NCBI RefSeq assembly: GCF_024323335.1
Contig: NC_066579.1
Location: 354,461,400 to 354,525,399 of the forward strand
Direction of reading: 5' to 3'
Length of the DNA: 64,000 nucleotides
DNA from: Lathyrus oleraceus
Taxonomy: Eukaryota; Streptophyta; Magnoliopsida; Fabales; Fabaceae
Shown here: positions 48,159 through 60,756 of the stretch, one piece after another
How the letters are laid out: every line of letters starts with the position of its first letter
Position numbering within the stretch: the stretch's first letter is position 1
The notes under the pieces: generated by a model
What the model was told of the DNA's origin: nothing
Databases searched by the model: none
What the model saw: only the letters and a program-made list of their open reading frames with translations
Position numbers and translations under genes: made by a program

Positions 48159-48402
48159 CTGCATGTTTAATGCTTTGTTTTAGAAAAAGAGTTCAATAAA
48201 GTCACAAAAACAAAAACATTGCCATTTTTATTATTTTTTAAAAATGAAAACAAAAATAGAAAGACAAGGATCACAAAATTGTTTGCAAAACGTCCTTTAT
48301 TGATGATAATCATTGAAAACATGCTGAGGCCCTACAATGAACCACTACGTCTTAGGAAGAACATAGGGTTTTGTGCAGAATGAAAAAACAAAAGAAAATT
48401 AC
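48159..48402 (-). other. Putative intron between protease and RT, Ogre-3
   Basis: Donor AGA|GTAATTTT at 48402 and acceptor CATGCAG ending at 48159, 244 nt. The protease stop TAA (48399-48401) lies within it. Removing it joins the protease frame to the RT frame without a stop. It is 19 nt shorter than the Ogre-2 intron, with the same borders. Confidence 0.75.
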
Positions 48403-49735
48403 TCTGTTTGAAGAGTAACTTGGACCACATCTTCTGCTGTCCAGTTGTTGATCATCTCCCCTGGTGCACACGGGCGAACCCAGTTGTCGAGATCACAATC
48501 ACTGTCACCATCTTCACCACTAGCCGCAAAGACGTCACCGTGATTCATCAGCCCAGCGCTGGTAAAGGTACTCGGACCTGCTTGCACACCCTGCTCCGCT
48601 TGCAAGGGTTGATAGCCAATTCCAAACTTATCCTCTTTGACAGGAAAATCCACCATCTTGCCCCAGCCTCCAGCCTTGCCAGAGTCTACAACCTCCTTGG
48701 CCTGCTTGTAAGACGCAATCGAAGCACCCGACTTTCTCTGATCAACAAACGCCACCCTCTCGTGAGCAATAGTCTCAAATGCCTGGCATAAGGTTTCATG
48801 GATCTCGCCATCTACCTCTACATATTTGAAAGAGGATAGGTGACTCACCAGAATATCTTCTTCGCCGCACACAGTCACAATCTGACCATTCCAGACATAC
48901 TTCAACTTTTGGTGGAGAGTTGACGAAACTGCCCCTGCTGCATGGATCCACGGACGCCCCAACAAACAACTGTACGCGGGCTGAATGTCCATAACATAGA
49001 AGATGATGTCAAAAACCTCCGGACCTATCTTCACCGGCAAGGTAACTTCACCAAACACAGAACGTTTGGATCCGTCGAATGCACAAACTATCAGGTCACT
49101 CGGAGTAAGCACAACCCCATCAACAGATATCTTCTTCAAAATTTGCTTGGGCAACACATTCAGCGACGAGCCGGTGTCTACCAACACGTGAGGCAAAACA
49201 GCACCCTTGCATTCCATGGTGATATGCAAGGCCTTATTATGATTACGTCCCTCAGGCGTCAAGTCTAGATCAGTGAATCCTAAACCATGCCTGGTGCTCA
49301 CGTTGGCAGTCACTCCTTCCGGTTGGTTGACGGAAATCTCTTGAGGTACGTAAGCCATATTCAACATCTTTAGCAAGGCATTACGATGTGCCTCAGAGCA
49401 GAGCAACAAAGAGAGTATCGAGATCTTGGACGGAGTCTGATTAAGTTGATTTACAATCTTGTAGACACTTTTCTTAATTATCTTCATGAACTCCTCCACA
49501 TCTTTCTCGAACGAACCCTCAGGCACCTCCTTCTAAGCGGGTTCTTCGTCAACCACATCCTGTTTGCCTTTAGCCTTGGCGAGAGCCTCGACATTATTGT
49601 CTCTTAAAGGTTGTGGAGCAAACAGACGTCCACTGCGAGTAAAACCTCCTGGTCCACCAACGTTGTCCACCACTGGACTCGCCACCATAGGAGTTTTACC
49701 AGCACACTGATAGTCACAAGCGACTAATTTACCGC
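48399..49735 (-). pseudogene. Ogre-3 protease region (one stop, frameshift upstream)
   Basis: Protease with DTG (D at 49176-49178) and the LLGRPWIHAAGAV block. The main open stretch is 49526-48399. Upstream, the same frame has a TAG at 49533-49535 and then continues with a conserved GGFTRSGRLFAP stretch back to about 49735, where it joins the gag frame only through a one-base shift. Unspliced RNA would end protease at the TAA at 48399; the putative splice donor is one base upstream of that stop. Ogre-2 has the same layout, so the arrangement is ancestral and the TAG and shift are decay. Confidence 0.87.
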
Positions 49736-51790
49736 CCTCGTCTGATTCTCAACCCTTCGGTTGCTGCGATACGCGTTATCATATTTCCACGGCACAACCC
49801 GACTGTCAACAGCCCTTCTGACCGGAGCAACAATGGTTGTTGGATTACTGGCAGTTACTGGTGCAGAAATGGTAACAGGAGTACCACTAGTTGTAGGCGC
49901 ACTCACAACCCTTTGACCACGTCCTTTAGACGGTTTGAAGTAGATAGTGACAGTTGACACTGTCCCACGATCTCTAACGGCCCGACTGAATTGCAAACAG
50001 CCCTCATCCATCAAACCCTGGATACCGGCCCTTAACTGACCACAACCATTTTCAGATTCAGCACAATCAACACAGTTCTGATCACAACCTGGGTAGACAC
50101 CACCATTCAACAAACGGCCCTTCACAACCAGCAAAGAAGTCTGAATCTCATCAACACTGACCATCAGATCCTCAGCTTCTTCCCCTTCAATGCTATTTAC
50201 TCGGTGCACACCATGCGGCGGCATAGGGTTATTTACAACATTCGGCACAAGAGCAAAATTGATAGTTTTAGCATCAATCAGGTCCTGGACTTTATGATGA
50301 AAAGGCCTGCAATTTTCAATGTGGTGCCCCCGTGCACCAGAGTGAAAGTCACAACGCACGTTGGCATCATACCCAGGTGGTATTTTTGTCAACGGTGCCA
50401 TAGTCCTCAACTCCACAAACCCTAATCTGAGCAACTCAGGCAGTAACTCAGCATAGGTCATTGGCAATGGGTCGAAATGTCTATCAGGCATCCTCTGCCT
50501 TGGCTGATACGGACGTTGCTGTTGTTGTTGTTGTTGCGGAATTTGTTGCTGAACTCTCTATTGTTGCAGTTGTTGACGTTGTTGAGGTGCCGGAATTTTC
50601 ACTGCAGCAACCTGACGGTATTGATTTCTATTGACAACCCTTCTGCCATGCTGCATAGCACTGGCTTCACCCTCTCTCCGGCGAGGTGCCCCAGCAAAAG
50701 GTTTCTTGGACGACGAGGACCCAACATCCTGAATTTTACCAGCTTTGATCAAACTTTTTGTCCTCTCACCACAGATAACCACATCTGAAAAGCTACCGAA
50801 TGGGCAGCTTCCCATCCGGTCCATGAAAACACCTTGTAGCGTACCGATGAACATGTCAGTAAGCTCCCTCTCCAGCATAGGGGGTTGTACTCTAACAGCC
50901 AGTTCACGCCACCTCTGGGCGTACTCCTTGAAGCTTTCTCCAGACTTCTGACAAAGACTCTGCAGCTGAGTCAGGCTCGGCGCCATGTCCATATTATGTT
51001 TATATTGCCTCAAGAAGGCCTCACCCAGATCCCTCCAACAGCGGATAGAATCTATCTTCAGTTCCATGTACCAATCCAAGGAAGCTCCAGATAAGTTGTC
51101 TTGGAAGAAGTACATCCACATTTTCTCATCATCGGTATAAGCTGAGATTTTCCGATAATATGCCTGCACGTGGGTGCGAGGGCAAGAAGTACCATTATAC
51201 TTGTCGAAAGGGGGTGCTTTGAATTTGTAAGGGATCCTCAACCCTTCCACTAGACCCATATTGGTCACATTCAAACCCAAGGAGTTCTGACATTCCATGG
51301 CTCTTATCTTTTCAGCAAGGGCATCAACCTTACGGTCCCTATCCTCGACTCTCCCAACAACTTCATCATCTTCACTCAGCAGTGTGAACATGTCCTCTTG
51401 TTTATCAACAATCGGAGCAGGATGACGAACTGGAGCCCGGATAGCTCTAGCATTGACAGTCTCTGCAGCAAGAGGTTGTCCGTTGATTCTAATCCCCCTT
51501 AACTCTTCACCCACGACATAGTCATTGGCGGGAGCAGCAACATTAACATTCTCATGAACTGGGATGCCCACCGGCGACGCGCGGTTGGACTGCGGAATCA
51601 CGGTCTCTTGTCTCTGAACAAGGGCTCTAAGCTCCTCCTGACCTTGCGCAACCCCTTGCATCATCGTCATAAACTGGGCCATGTTTGCCCTCATCTCAGC
51701 CAACTCCGTCTGAACTTGATCCATACTTCTCTGTTGATTGAGTCTGGTTGAATAACGATGCGGTCTCTGATCAGCTATCCTGCCTGACAC
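49724..51790 (-). pseudogene. Ogre-3 gag and gag-protease linker (one stop)
   Basis: Open from 51790 to a TAG at 50558-50560, then in the same frame from 50557 to 49724. The stop lies inside a Gln-rich stretch, so CAG or CAA is the likely ancestor. The first ATG is at 51724 (MDQVQTEL), matching Ogre-2. Capsid-like core with CPRTH and WMYFFQDNLSGA stretches, and a knuckle-like C-x2-H-x5-H-x4-C after the Gln-rich stretch. The linker downstream (NGCGQLRAGIQGLMDEGC) corresponds to the first part of the separate protease frame of Ogre-2, which shows that gag and protease were one frame in the ancestor. Confidence 0.88.
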
Positions 51791-52133
51791 AGGAACCAGA
51801 GTGAGAAGTCACGAACCAGAACACCTGTTATGCAATATGATATGAGTATGATGCTAATGCATATGATGCACATGATATGTTCATTTCTCAGGCATTCAAA
51901 GAGCCTGATTCATCTTCAAAAGATGGCAACCTGCAACAAGAACAACACAGAAGCACAGGAACAACATACACAAGAGCAATGAGTACAGAGTGAAACCAAC
52001 AACCTCATCTATAGATAAGCAACAAAGATCATACAACAATGTCAACAAAGATCCATAGTAAACCAAAGTACAACAATGAATCCCACCCAACAAGCCTGGG
52101 GGTGATTCTCAACATACACATCAGGAATACAAG
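51791..52133 (-). other. ORF1-gag spacer, Ogre-3
   Basis: Untranslated 343 bp. A pyrimidine-rich run ending CTGTGTCAG (acceptor-like, AG at 51784-51785) sits at its gag border and is matched in Ogre-2. Otherwise nothing recognisable. Confidence 0.6.
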
Positions 52134-53822
52134 CTAAGACAAACGACTTCCAGGAATGAGCGACTTCAAGTAATGACACTGGTCTATCAACAGGTCACAC
52201 TCTGAACATTCTGGCAAGGGAGTAATCTTCTCCTTCAACTGTCTTCTGAGCTCTACAACTTCTCCTCCAAGTTGGTTCTCTGATGCATGTCTCAAGTCAA
52301 TTTCCTTCTTTAACTGGATATCTTTGTCTCTGAGTTGCTTCTCCAATTCTCTGATCTTCTTCAGATAATTGGCTTCAACTCTCTGCAGTCTCAAACACTC
52401 TCGGTGCTCTGCATTCAGCAAGTTCTCCATCTCTTCATAAGATCTCTTCTTGCTCCTTACTCCACCAACATCTGCACTCTGGATGTCTCTGAGTTGATGA
52501 GTCAGGTTCAACCTATCAGCTTTGGCTTGGTACAACTCCATCTGGGCATCTTGCTCTTTCTCCTTCAACCTGCGATTCTCCATCAGGGCTTGCTTGTACT
52601 GCTCAGCAGGTACACTCTCAACAAGGATCAAAGGCGGTTGCACTTGCAAAGGATTCATCCTATCATAGGGAAACAACAAAGTTTCCACTCTCTTCTTGAC
52701 CCACTAAGTGTAGTCAGGCATAGCAATGGCAAACTTCTTCCTTAAGACAGCTCCATCTTTGACACCAATAGACTTCCAAGCTCTCCCTATCTGCTCCAAT
52801 CTAACAGGGTCACTTCGCTTCTCAAAATATACACTCTCAGCTATCTCAGCATCAAGTGGTCTTCCATTCATCACGAACCCCAACTGGCGAAGAGAAAGAA
52901 CCGGGTTGTAACTGATGCAACCCTTAGTCCCTACAAGTGGCACATTCCGGAATTCTCCACAACTCATAATAACATTACGCACATCCATCCGGTAAGACTG
53001 CCATCTGATATCATATGAGGTAAGAGACATAACCCTCTGAGTCCACCTATGAGTGCTCTGAGCATCCACAAAAGGTCCACTGACTGGCAGGAGAGATAAG
53101 AACAATCTGAGCAAAAGTGGAAGACAACATCTGATAGCTCCACCCTTACCATGCCTACTGTGAATAGCATAATAAGTGTCAGCTAACAGAGTAGGAACTG
53201 GATTTCCTCCAATGAAGATAATGACTGCAGCATAGTCCACAAAATTGGGCATACTCGGAAACAAAACAATCCCATAGATCATAACAGCTAACTGAGCATG
53301 AAAAGCTTCCCAATTCCCCTTCTCTGCTTCTTCTCTGGCAATCCTCAACAGAACCTTCAAAGGCAGACCCACGACATCCCCACTGGACCTCCAATTATCA
53401 CTGACTTCCTTGATACCCAAATGAAGAGCTCTGGCAACAATTCTGAAATCAACCTCCTTAGGCACGTCTAAGAAAGGAACCTGATACCGGATCGGAACAT
53501 TCAACAGAATGGAGTACTCCTCAAGAGTAGGCGCCAGCTGATAATCCTGAAAGGTGAAGCAACGAAGCTCTGGGTCGTAGAACTGAAGAAGAGTCTGCAA
53601 CGACACTGGATCAACTACCATCTTCAACAGTGTCAGAATATCTCCATACTGATCAACAAACCCCTTCTGATTACCACTGGTCACAAGGTTACTCAACTCT
53701 ATCAGAGATGTCAAAGGCTCACGGTGAAAGCTGTAGGAACAAGTCTTCCGCTTCAACTCTGGGACTGTTGCCATCTCTATCAGTGAATAGACTCTGGAAT
53801 GTACCTGAGAAATGATATGCAT
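52134..53822 (-). pseudogene. Ogre-3 ORF1 (extra ORF upstream of gag, one stop)
   Basis: About 562 codons from the ATG at 53822 (an alternative ATG at 53774 begins MATVPELKRK). The frame is split by a single TAG at 52704-52706; it continues to 52134 without further stops. The first two thirds form a globular region with conserved-looking blocks such as LLKMVVDPVSLQTLLQFYD and RWQSYRMDVRNVIMSCG. The last third is charged and predicted coiled coil (ELEKQLRDKDIQLKKEI). Such an ORF upstream of gag is a defining trait of Ogre elements; its role is unknown. I cannot name a domain with certainty. It lies inside a candidate intron (51784-54086). Ogre-2 lacks it altogether. Confidence 0.85.
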
Positions 53823-54558
53823 GCAGAGATTAGTTTTTTTCTTTTTTTTCTTTTCAATTTTTTTTCATTGCGTATCTTTTGAAAATAAACATGCTATGAT
53901 GCAAATGATGCAGACAAGACTGGCAGGCTGTGCATCTCGGAACACAGGACCAAAGCTTCGGCTTGAACTCGGAACCATAATTCATCTGAAACCCAAAGTC
54001 ATCTGATAAATTGTCATCTGAAGAACCAAGAATCACCAACAGGACCACAAGTCACCAACAAGTCACCGACAAGTCACCAACTGTACCTGTAATAATGATC
54101 ATTCCCTCCCCACTCACGGGTGTCATCTAGGCCAGGGTACGGTCAAGAGAAACGCAGCATAAATAACCTTTCACAGAATACCATCATATACACACCCGAA
54201 GTATGTAACGATAATATCCCATCAGGGTCCGAACTACTCGTGATGTCAATGTTCCGCTAAGTGGCGCATACCACCCGCTTCCCATGAATCACTCTATTCC
54301 TAGGTTTCCTAGATTTCACTCATAACCTGGGTATTGGGCCTTTTACCTCGAGTAACTCCCACCCCAACAGAGAGAACACAACACAGCCAGCACAGATGAA
54401 TATGAATGAATGTAAACATTAATGCACACATAAATGCAAACAATAAATAAATGAATGCAATAAATAACAGCAAACAGCAAACAAAACCCTAACCTAGAGA
54501 GCGCTAGGAGAGACTCGCTTAGGGAAGATGGACCAGCAAGAGGTCAACTTCTCTATAT
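53823..54558 (-). other. Ogre-3 leader upstream of ORF1
   Basis: Untranslated. The block 54100-54365 is conserved with Ogre-2 (34870-35130). A pyrimidine run lies at 53831-53880, and a donor-like CAG|GTAC at 54086. No gene seen. Confidence 0.7.
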
Positions 54559-54575
54559 CCCCAGTGGAGTCGCCA
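54559..54575 (-). other. Primer-binding site, tRNA-Arg (Ogre-3)
   Basis: Minus strand TGGCGACTCCACTGGGG, 2 nt from the 5' LTR. It is complementary to the 3' end of plant tRNA-Arg as I recall it; Ogre elements use tRNA-Arg. Confidence 0.85.
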
Positions 54576-54577
54576 GC

Positions 54578-57500
54578 TGTCGCATTACGCGAAAAACCGG
54601 CGGGAAAACAACACAACAGGGCCGCCACCGTGCGTTATTTATCCCAAAAGAGGGAAAGGAAACGCTCGAAGTAAACCTGGAAAAGACATGGTCTCGCGAC
54701 CAAAGAGAGATGGGATCGGGAGTCGGTTATGCGAAGGGAAGGTATTAGCACCCCTACGCATCCGTCGTACTCGACGGGATCCACGCTCAGAAAGGAAGGG
54801 TAAAGGTTGCTAAACACTGCTCAAACAAACACACACTGGCTGAAAAGAGACACAGAAAACAAAAGAAACTAACTCGGCAAGATATCGCATCTTGGGCCTA
54901 CGTAGTCTGTCAGGCACAGACATCAGAGTCGACGTAGTTCGGGACAGGGGGAAACGTGCTCGCTAGGATGTCGCACCCTATGCATACGTATCTTCTCGGA
55001 CTAAAGAAGAATCAGAGCACTCGTAGCTCGGCTAACGCACGCCAAACAAAACACACAGGAAACCGACTGCCAATCGCTGGACTTACGTCAGACTCCACAC
55101 AAAAACAGGCAAACATGGAAACCGAATGCCAATCGCTGGACTTACATCAGACTCCGAACCAAACACACCCACACTGGAAACCAAATGCCAATCGCTGGAC
55201 TTACATCGGACTCCAAGGACACAACAATAGGATACGGAATGCCAATCGCTGGGCTTACATCCATCTCCTAACACACACAAGACAAAACAAAAAGGGCGCC
55301 CGGAGAGATCAGCTCATCTCCTACCTACGTACCTCATCTGGTATGAGGATCAGGGCGACGTAGTTCCCCTACGCAGGGACAAAGGACTAGCCTAACCAGA
55401 GACTGGGAAATGACATGCTAGAAGCGAGACTAACTCGAGCCTAATAGTTATCATGCAAATTCACCATGGTCCTAGGTCAAGGTTTTTATCTAAATAAGGC
55501 AAAGCATGCAAGTTCAAAGCTCATTGAAGCAACAGAATAAACAAATCCACATTAATTCAAAAATGATTCAATAAATCTCAAGAAAAATCATGGCTAAATA
55601 GCACACATCACATGATCAGCACACCAAAAATCAAGGCATTTCGACAAGTCTAAGCATGGCAAATAAATTCATCAAGTCATGGTAAGCACAAACAAGCTTA
55701 AATAGGACCACAATTGGTACATCAACTTCACACAAGCCTAAAACAGAATCCAAACATGATAAAGACATCAAACCAAAGCCACAATAAACTTCAAAGTGTC
55801 TAGAAACAATGTGCAAAATTTCAAATCCATATGATAAACAACCAGCATTTCACAAATCATTGAAGTTCATGACTATTCAAAACTCCACATGTGACAAGCC
55901 AGAAAGGAAAATTCCAAACAAATCAGAAATGAATCTAAAATTCCACAAAAATTCATGATCAATCCTAACGTCCAGAAGTAGAATCATGCAAAAAATCACA
56001 TCAATTGGCATTTATTTGGCATGGCAAAGAAAATCATCAAATTGAGCAAGCAATGGTGTGACACACATTGTCACACCTACATTAACCAGATCATATCTCA
56101 ACAACCAGAAATGCTAAAAATGCAAACTCAACACTGAAAGGTCCCTAAAGATGTCTAGTTTAAGCATGCAGAGTTTCAAGAGCATTGGATAAAATCTCAT
56201 CATTTCACAAAGAAAATGGCAAGCAAGGTACAAGATAGCACACATGTGAACAATCCCTAAGAAAAATTAAATTCCAACCGTGCACAATTTCTGGAAAAAC
56301 AGTCATAAAAAACTAGAACTCATGAGGAGCAACATGCAAAAATTCCCAGGTCATTTGGATCATCCATCAATGAGTTATGAATTTTCTAAGTGAATGAAAA
56401 ATTAAAATCATGTGAAGAACTAGCATGAATAGCATGGAATAAAAATGCAAAGGCATATTGGAAACTGTCTCCACCAAGGATCGAATGGGAGAAACATTTG
56501 AAAGTGGCGCGTTTCATCATGAAACGCACCGTTTCATTAAGTACATGTGGCAGCGAGAAGCAATTTGGACCAATCAGTATGACACGCAGAGTACACGTTG
56601 GACCAATGCATGGCGAATAACATGAAATCACATGCAACAAGCGCTGAAACGGATCAAACGCTATTCTGGACAGAAAACCCTAAGTGTTCATCATGTTCAT
56701 ACGTGTTCTTCAGGCCAAGAACAAAAATGCTCAAAAATTCAAAATTCACACATCATTAGATTCATCTTTCCACGTACATCAACAATCAATGATCAATTTA
56801 ACCTTGTTGGAAGTGCAGAACTGGAACAGAGTGATTCAGGCCTTGTAACGTAGAAACAGATGCTCCTCAGCTCTTGAATGAATGAATGGAGGAAAGTTTG
56901 AGTGTTAATCGTGCTTGATATTGCTGGAACCTCCAACTGCCATTGATGATGCAAAACTTCCACAGTTCCAAATCAGCTCGAAAATGGATGGATCTTGCTT
57001 CCAAAATGTCCAATCATGCTTGTGGATCAAGGATTGATCAAGAACAAGGCAAGGTTTATGGAGAAATTTGATGAAAAAGTGAGAGAACCAAATGAAGAAA
57101 ATTGTGCAAATGGATCTAGATCTGAGAATTTTTGATGTCTTAATCCAATTTATGTTATGATTATGCTATATATATGTTGTGCTAATGATGTATGCTAATC
57201 ACAATTAAGCCAAATGCCAAGGATTAATGAAATTGAAGTGTTGATGCAAATTGGAAAATTCACCCTCATGTGTGCATGCCAATGCTACAGTACACGAAAT
57301 GCATGGGAAATTCACTTGAAATGCTATGTGGAAGCCAAATGCAATGCTTGGGAGTGAAAACAATGCTTAACTTTTGAATTTGACTTTTCCCTCCAAAATT
57401 CAAATGGAAAGTCAAATATTTTTGTGCTCAAAATGCATGGCTTATGATGCATAAATTGGATAGTACATGTCAAAACAAGAATGTTGCAAAAAGAACCACT

Positions 57501-58183
57501 TCAATTGGCCTTATGGTTCAAAAGTTATGCACTTGTGAAGTTCAAATTGACTTGGCAATGACTGATCCATATCTTTTCAACCATACATGAGAAATTCATG
57601 TTCTTTGACTTTTTGGAAAGGTGAGAGCAATATCCTCAACTTTCATGTTGGACAAAATTTCATTTGAAACTTGCTTGATGATGTAAACTTGAGGAGAAAA
57701 CCTTTCCATTTTTGGCAATTTCCAAATACAGGTCACTTACTATTTTTGGAAACTTTCATCTGACCTCAAATTCTTCATTGTTGATGTTTGAAATGTCAAA
57801 TGAGACTTTTATGGACATGAATGAGGCCTCTCTAACCATTTCCCACCTTCAAATCCATGATTGAATTGACAGTTGACTTTTGTTGACTTTCTAGGGTTTC
57901 AGATGAATTGCATCTTGACTGATGATCTCTGAACATCCAACCTTTGGCCAAACCACTTCAAAATGACCCCTAGGTCATATGAACTTGTTGAACCAACCCT
58001 AGGGCTTTGCTTCCATAGGAAATGCACTTGCTTGCTTGCACAATTGGATCTCCTGACCAGTCTTGACTGATGACTTGTATTAGGCAATGGACAATGCAAT
58101 GCTATGCAGTGGACAATGCAATGCTAATGACCTAAAATGAAAATGAATGTACAAAATGGGAGGTGCAAATTTGAGGTGCTACA
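54578..58183 (-). repeat. Ogre-3 5' LTR, short form (3606 bp)
   Basis: Same ends as the left LTR but lacking 2150 bp found there between two TAACCT hexamers (37494-37499 and 39644-39649). TATA-like box at 57166-57175; hairpin modules at 54898-55364. Confidence 0.95.
57166..57175 (-). promoter_or_regulatory. TATA-like box, Ogre-3 5' LTR
   Basis: ATATATATAG on the minus strand, conserved between both LTRs; the best promoter candidate for this element. Confidence 0.4.
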
Positions 58184-58188
58184 AGGCC
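58184..58188. repeat. Target-site duplication of Ogre-3, right half (AGGCC)
   Basis: Equals 35267-35271. Outside it Ogre-2 leader sequence resumes. Confidence 0.93.
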
Positions 58189-58208
58189 CACTAGGGAAAA
58201 TATACTTT

Positions 58209-58225
58209 CCCCAGCAGAGTCGCCA
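58209..58225 (-). other. Primer-binding site, tRNA-Arg (Ogre-2)
   Basis: Minus strand TGGCGACTCTGCTGGGG, 2 nt from the LTR. It differs at two positions from the Ogre-3 site. Only 20 bp of Ogre-2 leader separate it from the Ogre-3 insertion. Confidence 0.83.
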
Positions 58226-58227
58226 GC

Positions 58228-60694
58228 TGTCGCAACCTAAATGCGAAAAAGAGACAACCGGCGAAAAAAAGGGAAATGACAGGAGAGTCGCCACCGTGCG
58301 TTATTTATCCCAAAGGAGGGAAAGGAAACGCTCGAAATAAACTTGGAAAAAGGGAAAGGAAAAGACAAGGTCTCGCAACCAAATCTTGGGTTCGGGAGCC
58401 GATTATGCGAAGGGAAGGTATTAGCACCCCTACGCATCCGTAGTACTCTACAGGATCCACTTTTGTTGTTCTTGTCTAAAGGGTGTGGGTTTATCTAATG
58501 TACTATTTACTAAAAAGGGGTCAAAAGAAGATGACTCGCACGGATTTCGCATCCACTGCATACGTATCTCATCTGAATATGAGAATCAGAGTCTTCGTAG
58601 CTCGGCTACCTATGGGTTAAGGGGAAGTGTGCTCGCTAAGACATCGCGTCTTATTCCTACGTATCTCATCCGGAATGAGAATCAGAGCAAAACGTAGTTC
58701 GGCGAACTACGGGGTAAGGGTTGTGTTTTGGGCAAACGACGTTACTATGCAATCTACCGGATGTTCGACCTTTGGAGACTTACTCGCCTGTAGTAGAAGG
58801 AGTAAACGTGTTCTTAGGAGAAGAAAAATCAATGAGTTGGGGTGTTTTAGGGATGCGCACGCAAAAAGGCAGTCCTAGACGAAGGAACCGCGCTACCTTA
58901 ATTGACATGCAAACGGGAGACTATACGAAGCCTAGCAACCCTATGGGGAGACGATCACACCATACAAAACAAACATGCATAAAGTAAACACGCCAACAAG
59001 GGGGCTCAAACATACAGGGGTAGGGCTTTAGTCAAGAGGTGTCATATCAACCTCGACAAACAAGCCATGGAATAGGTAATCAAACGGGCTCTTAACCGTT
59101 GACATTGACCGTCAGTGTGAGCAGATCAAAAGGGTAATGAGGATAAGACCTCATATCTCTTAACCCTGGACAGGGTGAGCTCATGACATAAAGTGGGGAT
59201 TCAGGAAGGTGGAACCCTCTCCACTGACTGACCAGACAAAAGATCTTGGGCTTTTGTTCTGAAGCATCGACACGTAGTGCGTGCATAAAGAACGACACAC
59301 CGAATAACGGGGGATTGACTACTAATCCCTTTTACCCGTCAATTGCCTCTTCAAGGAGGTCTTCAACACTGGTGCCTCTTTTTGGAGGTCTTTAGGCACA
59401 AAAATAAACACACAAAAACAATTGCCTCCTATCGAGGTCTTCCAGCTAAGAAAGCGGTAAAATGCGGGAAAAATAAAGAGATTGAGAGATCTACCGCACG
59501 GATAAGAATCCGAAGTAACAACAACTAAAGAAATAAGAAACCCAGAGATCTCTCAAGCTGGCACAATCAAAGAAAGCGACTCAGTACAGGTAATCGGAAT
59601 AAACCTCCAGGTGGTATCCCACAAATAAAGTGGAATACCAAGCAAGCCATCTCTTCTAAAGTCGTGTGAGCCCTCACAAAAACTCAACAAACAGGTTAGA
59701 GTAACAGGATAGAATCAGAAGAAAACAATGCCATGATGAACACAAAACAAATTAGAGCAAACAGAAAAAGGTCAAATACTGTCACGCTCGCTACTACTTC
59801 GCTTAGCGAAGGCTTCGCTGCAGGCTCCCCTAGCGAGGGTCCTAGCGAACGCCTGCGGGTTCTGGGTTCTTCATGGATAACAGCACGATCTCAGAAACCT
59901 CAAACCCTGTGGTCTCCACTTCAGAAATTAAGTGATTAAACATTAAAAGTATTGTTTATACATTCATGCATATCTAAACCCGTGGGCAAAATCTAACGAT
60001 ACCTCATACATTCAGAGAATTCAAATTGAAAGCATAGAGTAATGGGAATAAGGGCAAACTTGATTAGAGGGATCGATTAAGATTGAATGGCACGGCTGGA
60101 TTTGCAAAGCAATGTTAGGGTTTGCGTGAGACGGAGGTGAAAAAGTGTGTGAGTCAGGGTGAACTTTTCAGAGCTGTCTGGAGGCTGCTCTGAATTTTGT
60201 TAGCATTTCTCTTCTTTCAGGGTCAATAGGAATAGAATAGGGTTTGGCTAAATGAAATTCTGAATTTATAACCTAATTTCGTGGCTTGGTGGGCTCAAAT
60301 GAGGGCAACTCAGGCCCATGACTTTCTGTTACATTCTGAAAACGCGTGCGCTTCGCCTAGCGAAGGATCTGCTCGCTTAGCAAGCATGACAGTTCAAGGT
60401 TCGCTAGGCGAACCATTCTGCTCGCCTAGCGAGCATGACAGCTCAGGAACGGATTCCTGCTCCTTCAGGATTAGCATTTGGAATGATGACTAAACCCCAT
60501 TTGAACTTGTTGGAAGTAACTCAAGTCTTTCCCTTGTGTTGACTGATCACCCGGATAGACCCCACAAAGTGTCTTGGATGATGTTCAGGCTTTTAGGATC
60601 TGATTCTGATTGACATGATGAAATGAAATATGAAATGTTAAATGACCTAAGAAATGAATGCATGAATGAGGAGGGCAAATTTTGGGGTGTTACA
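58228..60694 (-). repeat. Ogre-2 5' LTR (2467 bp)
   Basis: Pairs with 22353-24809. TATA-like TATAAAT at 60264-60270 on the minus strand. Hairpin module with perfect CTACGT/ACGTAG (58657-58697) and an adjoining GTAGTTCG/CGAACTAC palindrome (58694-58710) that is mutated in the left LTR. Confidence 0.95.
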
Positions 60695-60699
60695 ATGAC
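60695..60699. repeat. Target-site duplication of Ogre-2, right half (ATGAC)
   Basis: Equals 22348-22352. Confidence 0.92.
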
Positions 60700-60756
60700 A
60701 ACTGTAGAATAAAGTCTTGTCAGGATGCAGTTACTTGCCAAATCCCTAATTTTTGC

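Larger units (their letters stand above)
35272..58183 (-). mobile_element. Ogre-3: 22.9-kb Ogre element with ORF1, inside Ogre-2
   Basis: LTRs 35272-41028 and 54578-58183 start TGTCGCATTACGCG and are flanked by AGGCC. Transcription order: 5' LTR, tRNA-Arg primer site, ORF1 (53822-52134), gag, protease, putative intron, RT, dual RNase H, integrase (to 44684), repeat-rich 3' region, polypurine tract, 3' LTR. Size, ORF1, intron and primer match the Ogre family. The LTRs differ by roughly 1-2% in aligned parts plus one 2.15-kb deletion. Four TAG stops and a frameshift break the genes. Confidence 0.96.
22353..60694 (-). mobile_element. Ogre-2: Ogre/Tat-type retrotransposon hosting Ogre-3
   Basis: LTRs 22353-24809 and 58228-60694 (about 2.46 kb, roughly 2-3% different by eye) flanked by the duplication ATGAC. 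Net length without the Ogre-3 insertion is about 15.4 kb. Order in transcription: 5' LTR, tRNA-Arg primer site (58209-58225), leader, gag (34459-32786), protease, putative intron, RT, two RNase H domains, integrase (to 27269), long 3' region, polypurine tract, 3' LTR. It has no ORF1. Several stops and frameshifts make it defective. Confidence 0.95.

Noticed and set aside
52704..52706. Programmed read-through of the TAG in ORF1
   Set aside because: Three other TAG stops in the same element look like decay, so a mutation is the simpler view; read-through context was not evident.
54555..54580. tRNA-Arg gene fragment
   Set aside because: Only the 3'-terminal 17 nt are matched, right next to an LTR; this is the primer-binding site. 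No tRNA or rRNA gene was recognised anywhere in the window.
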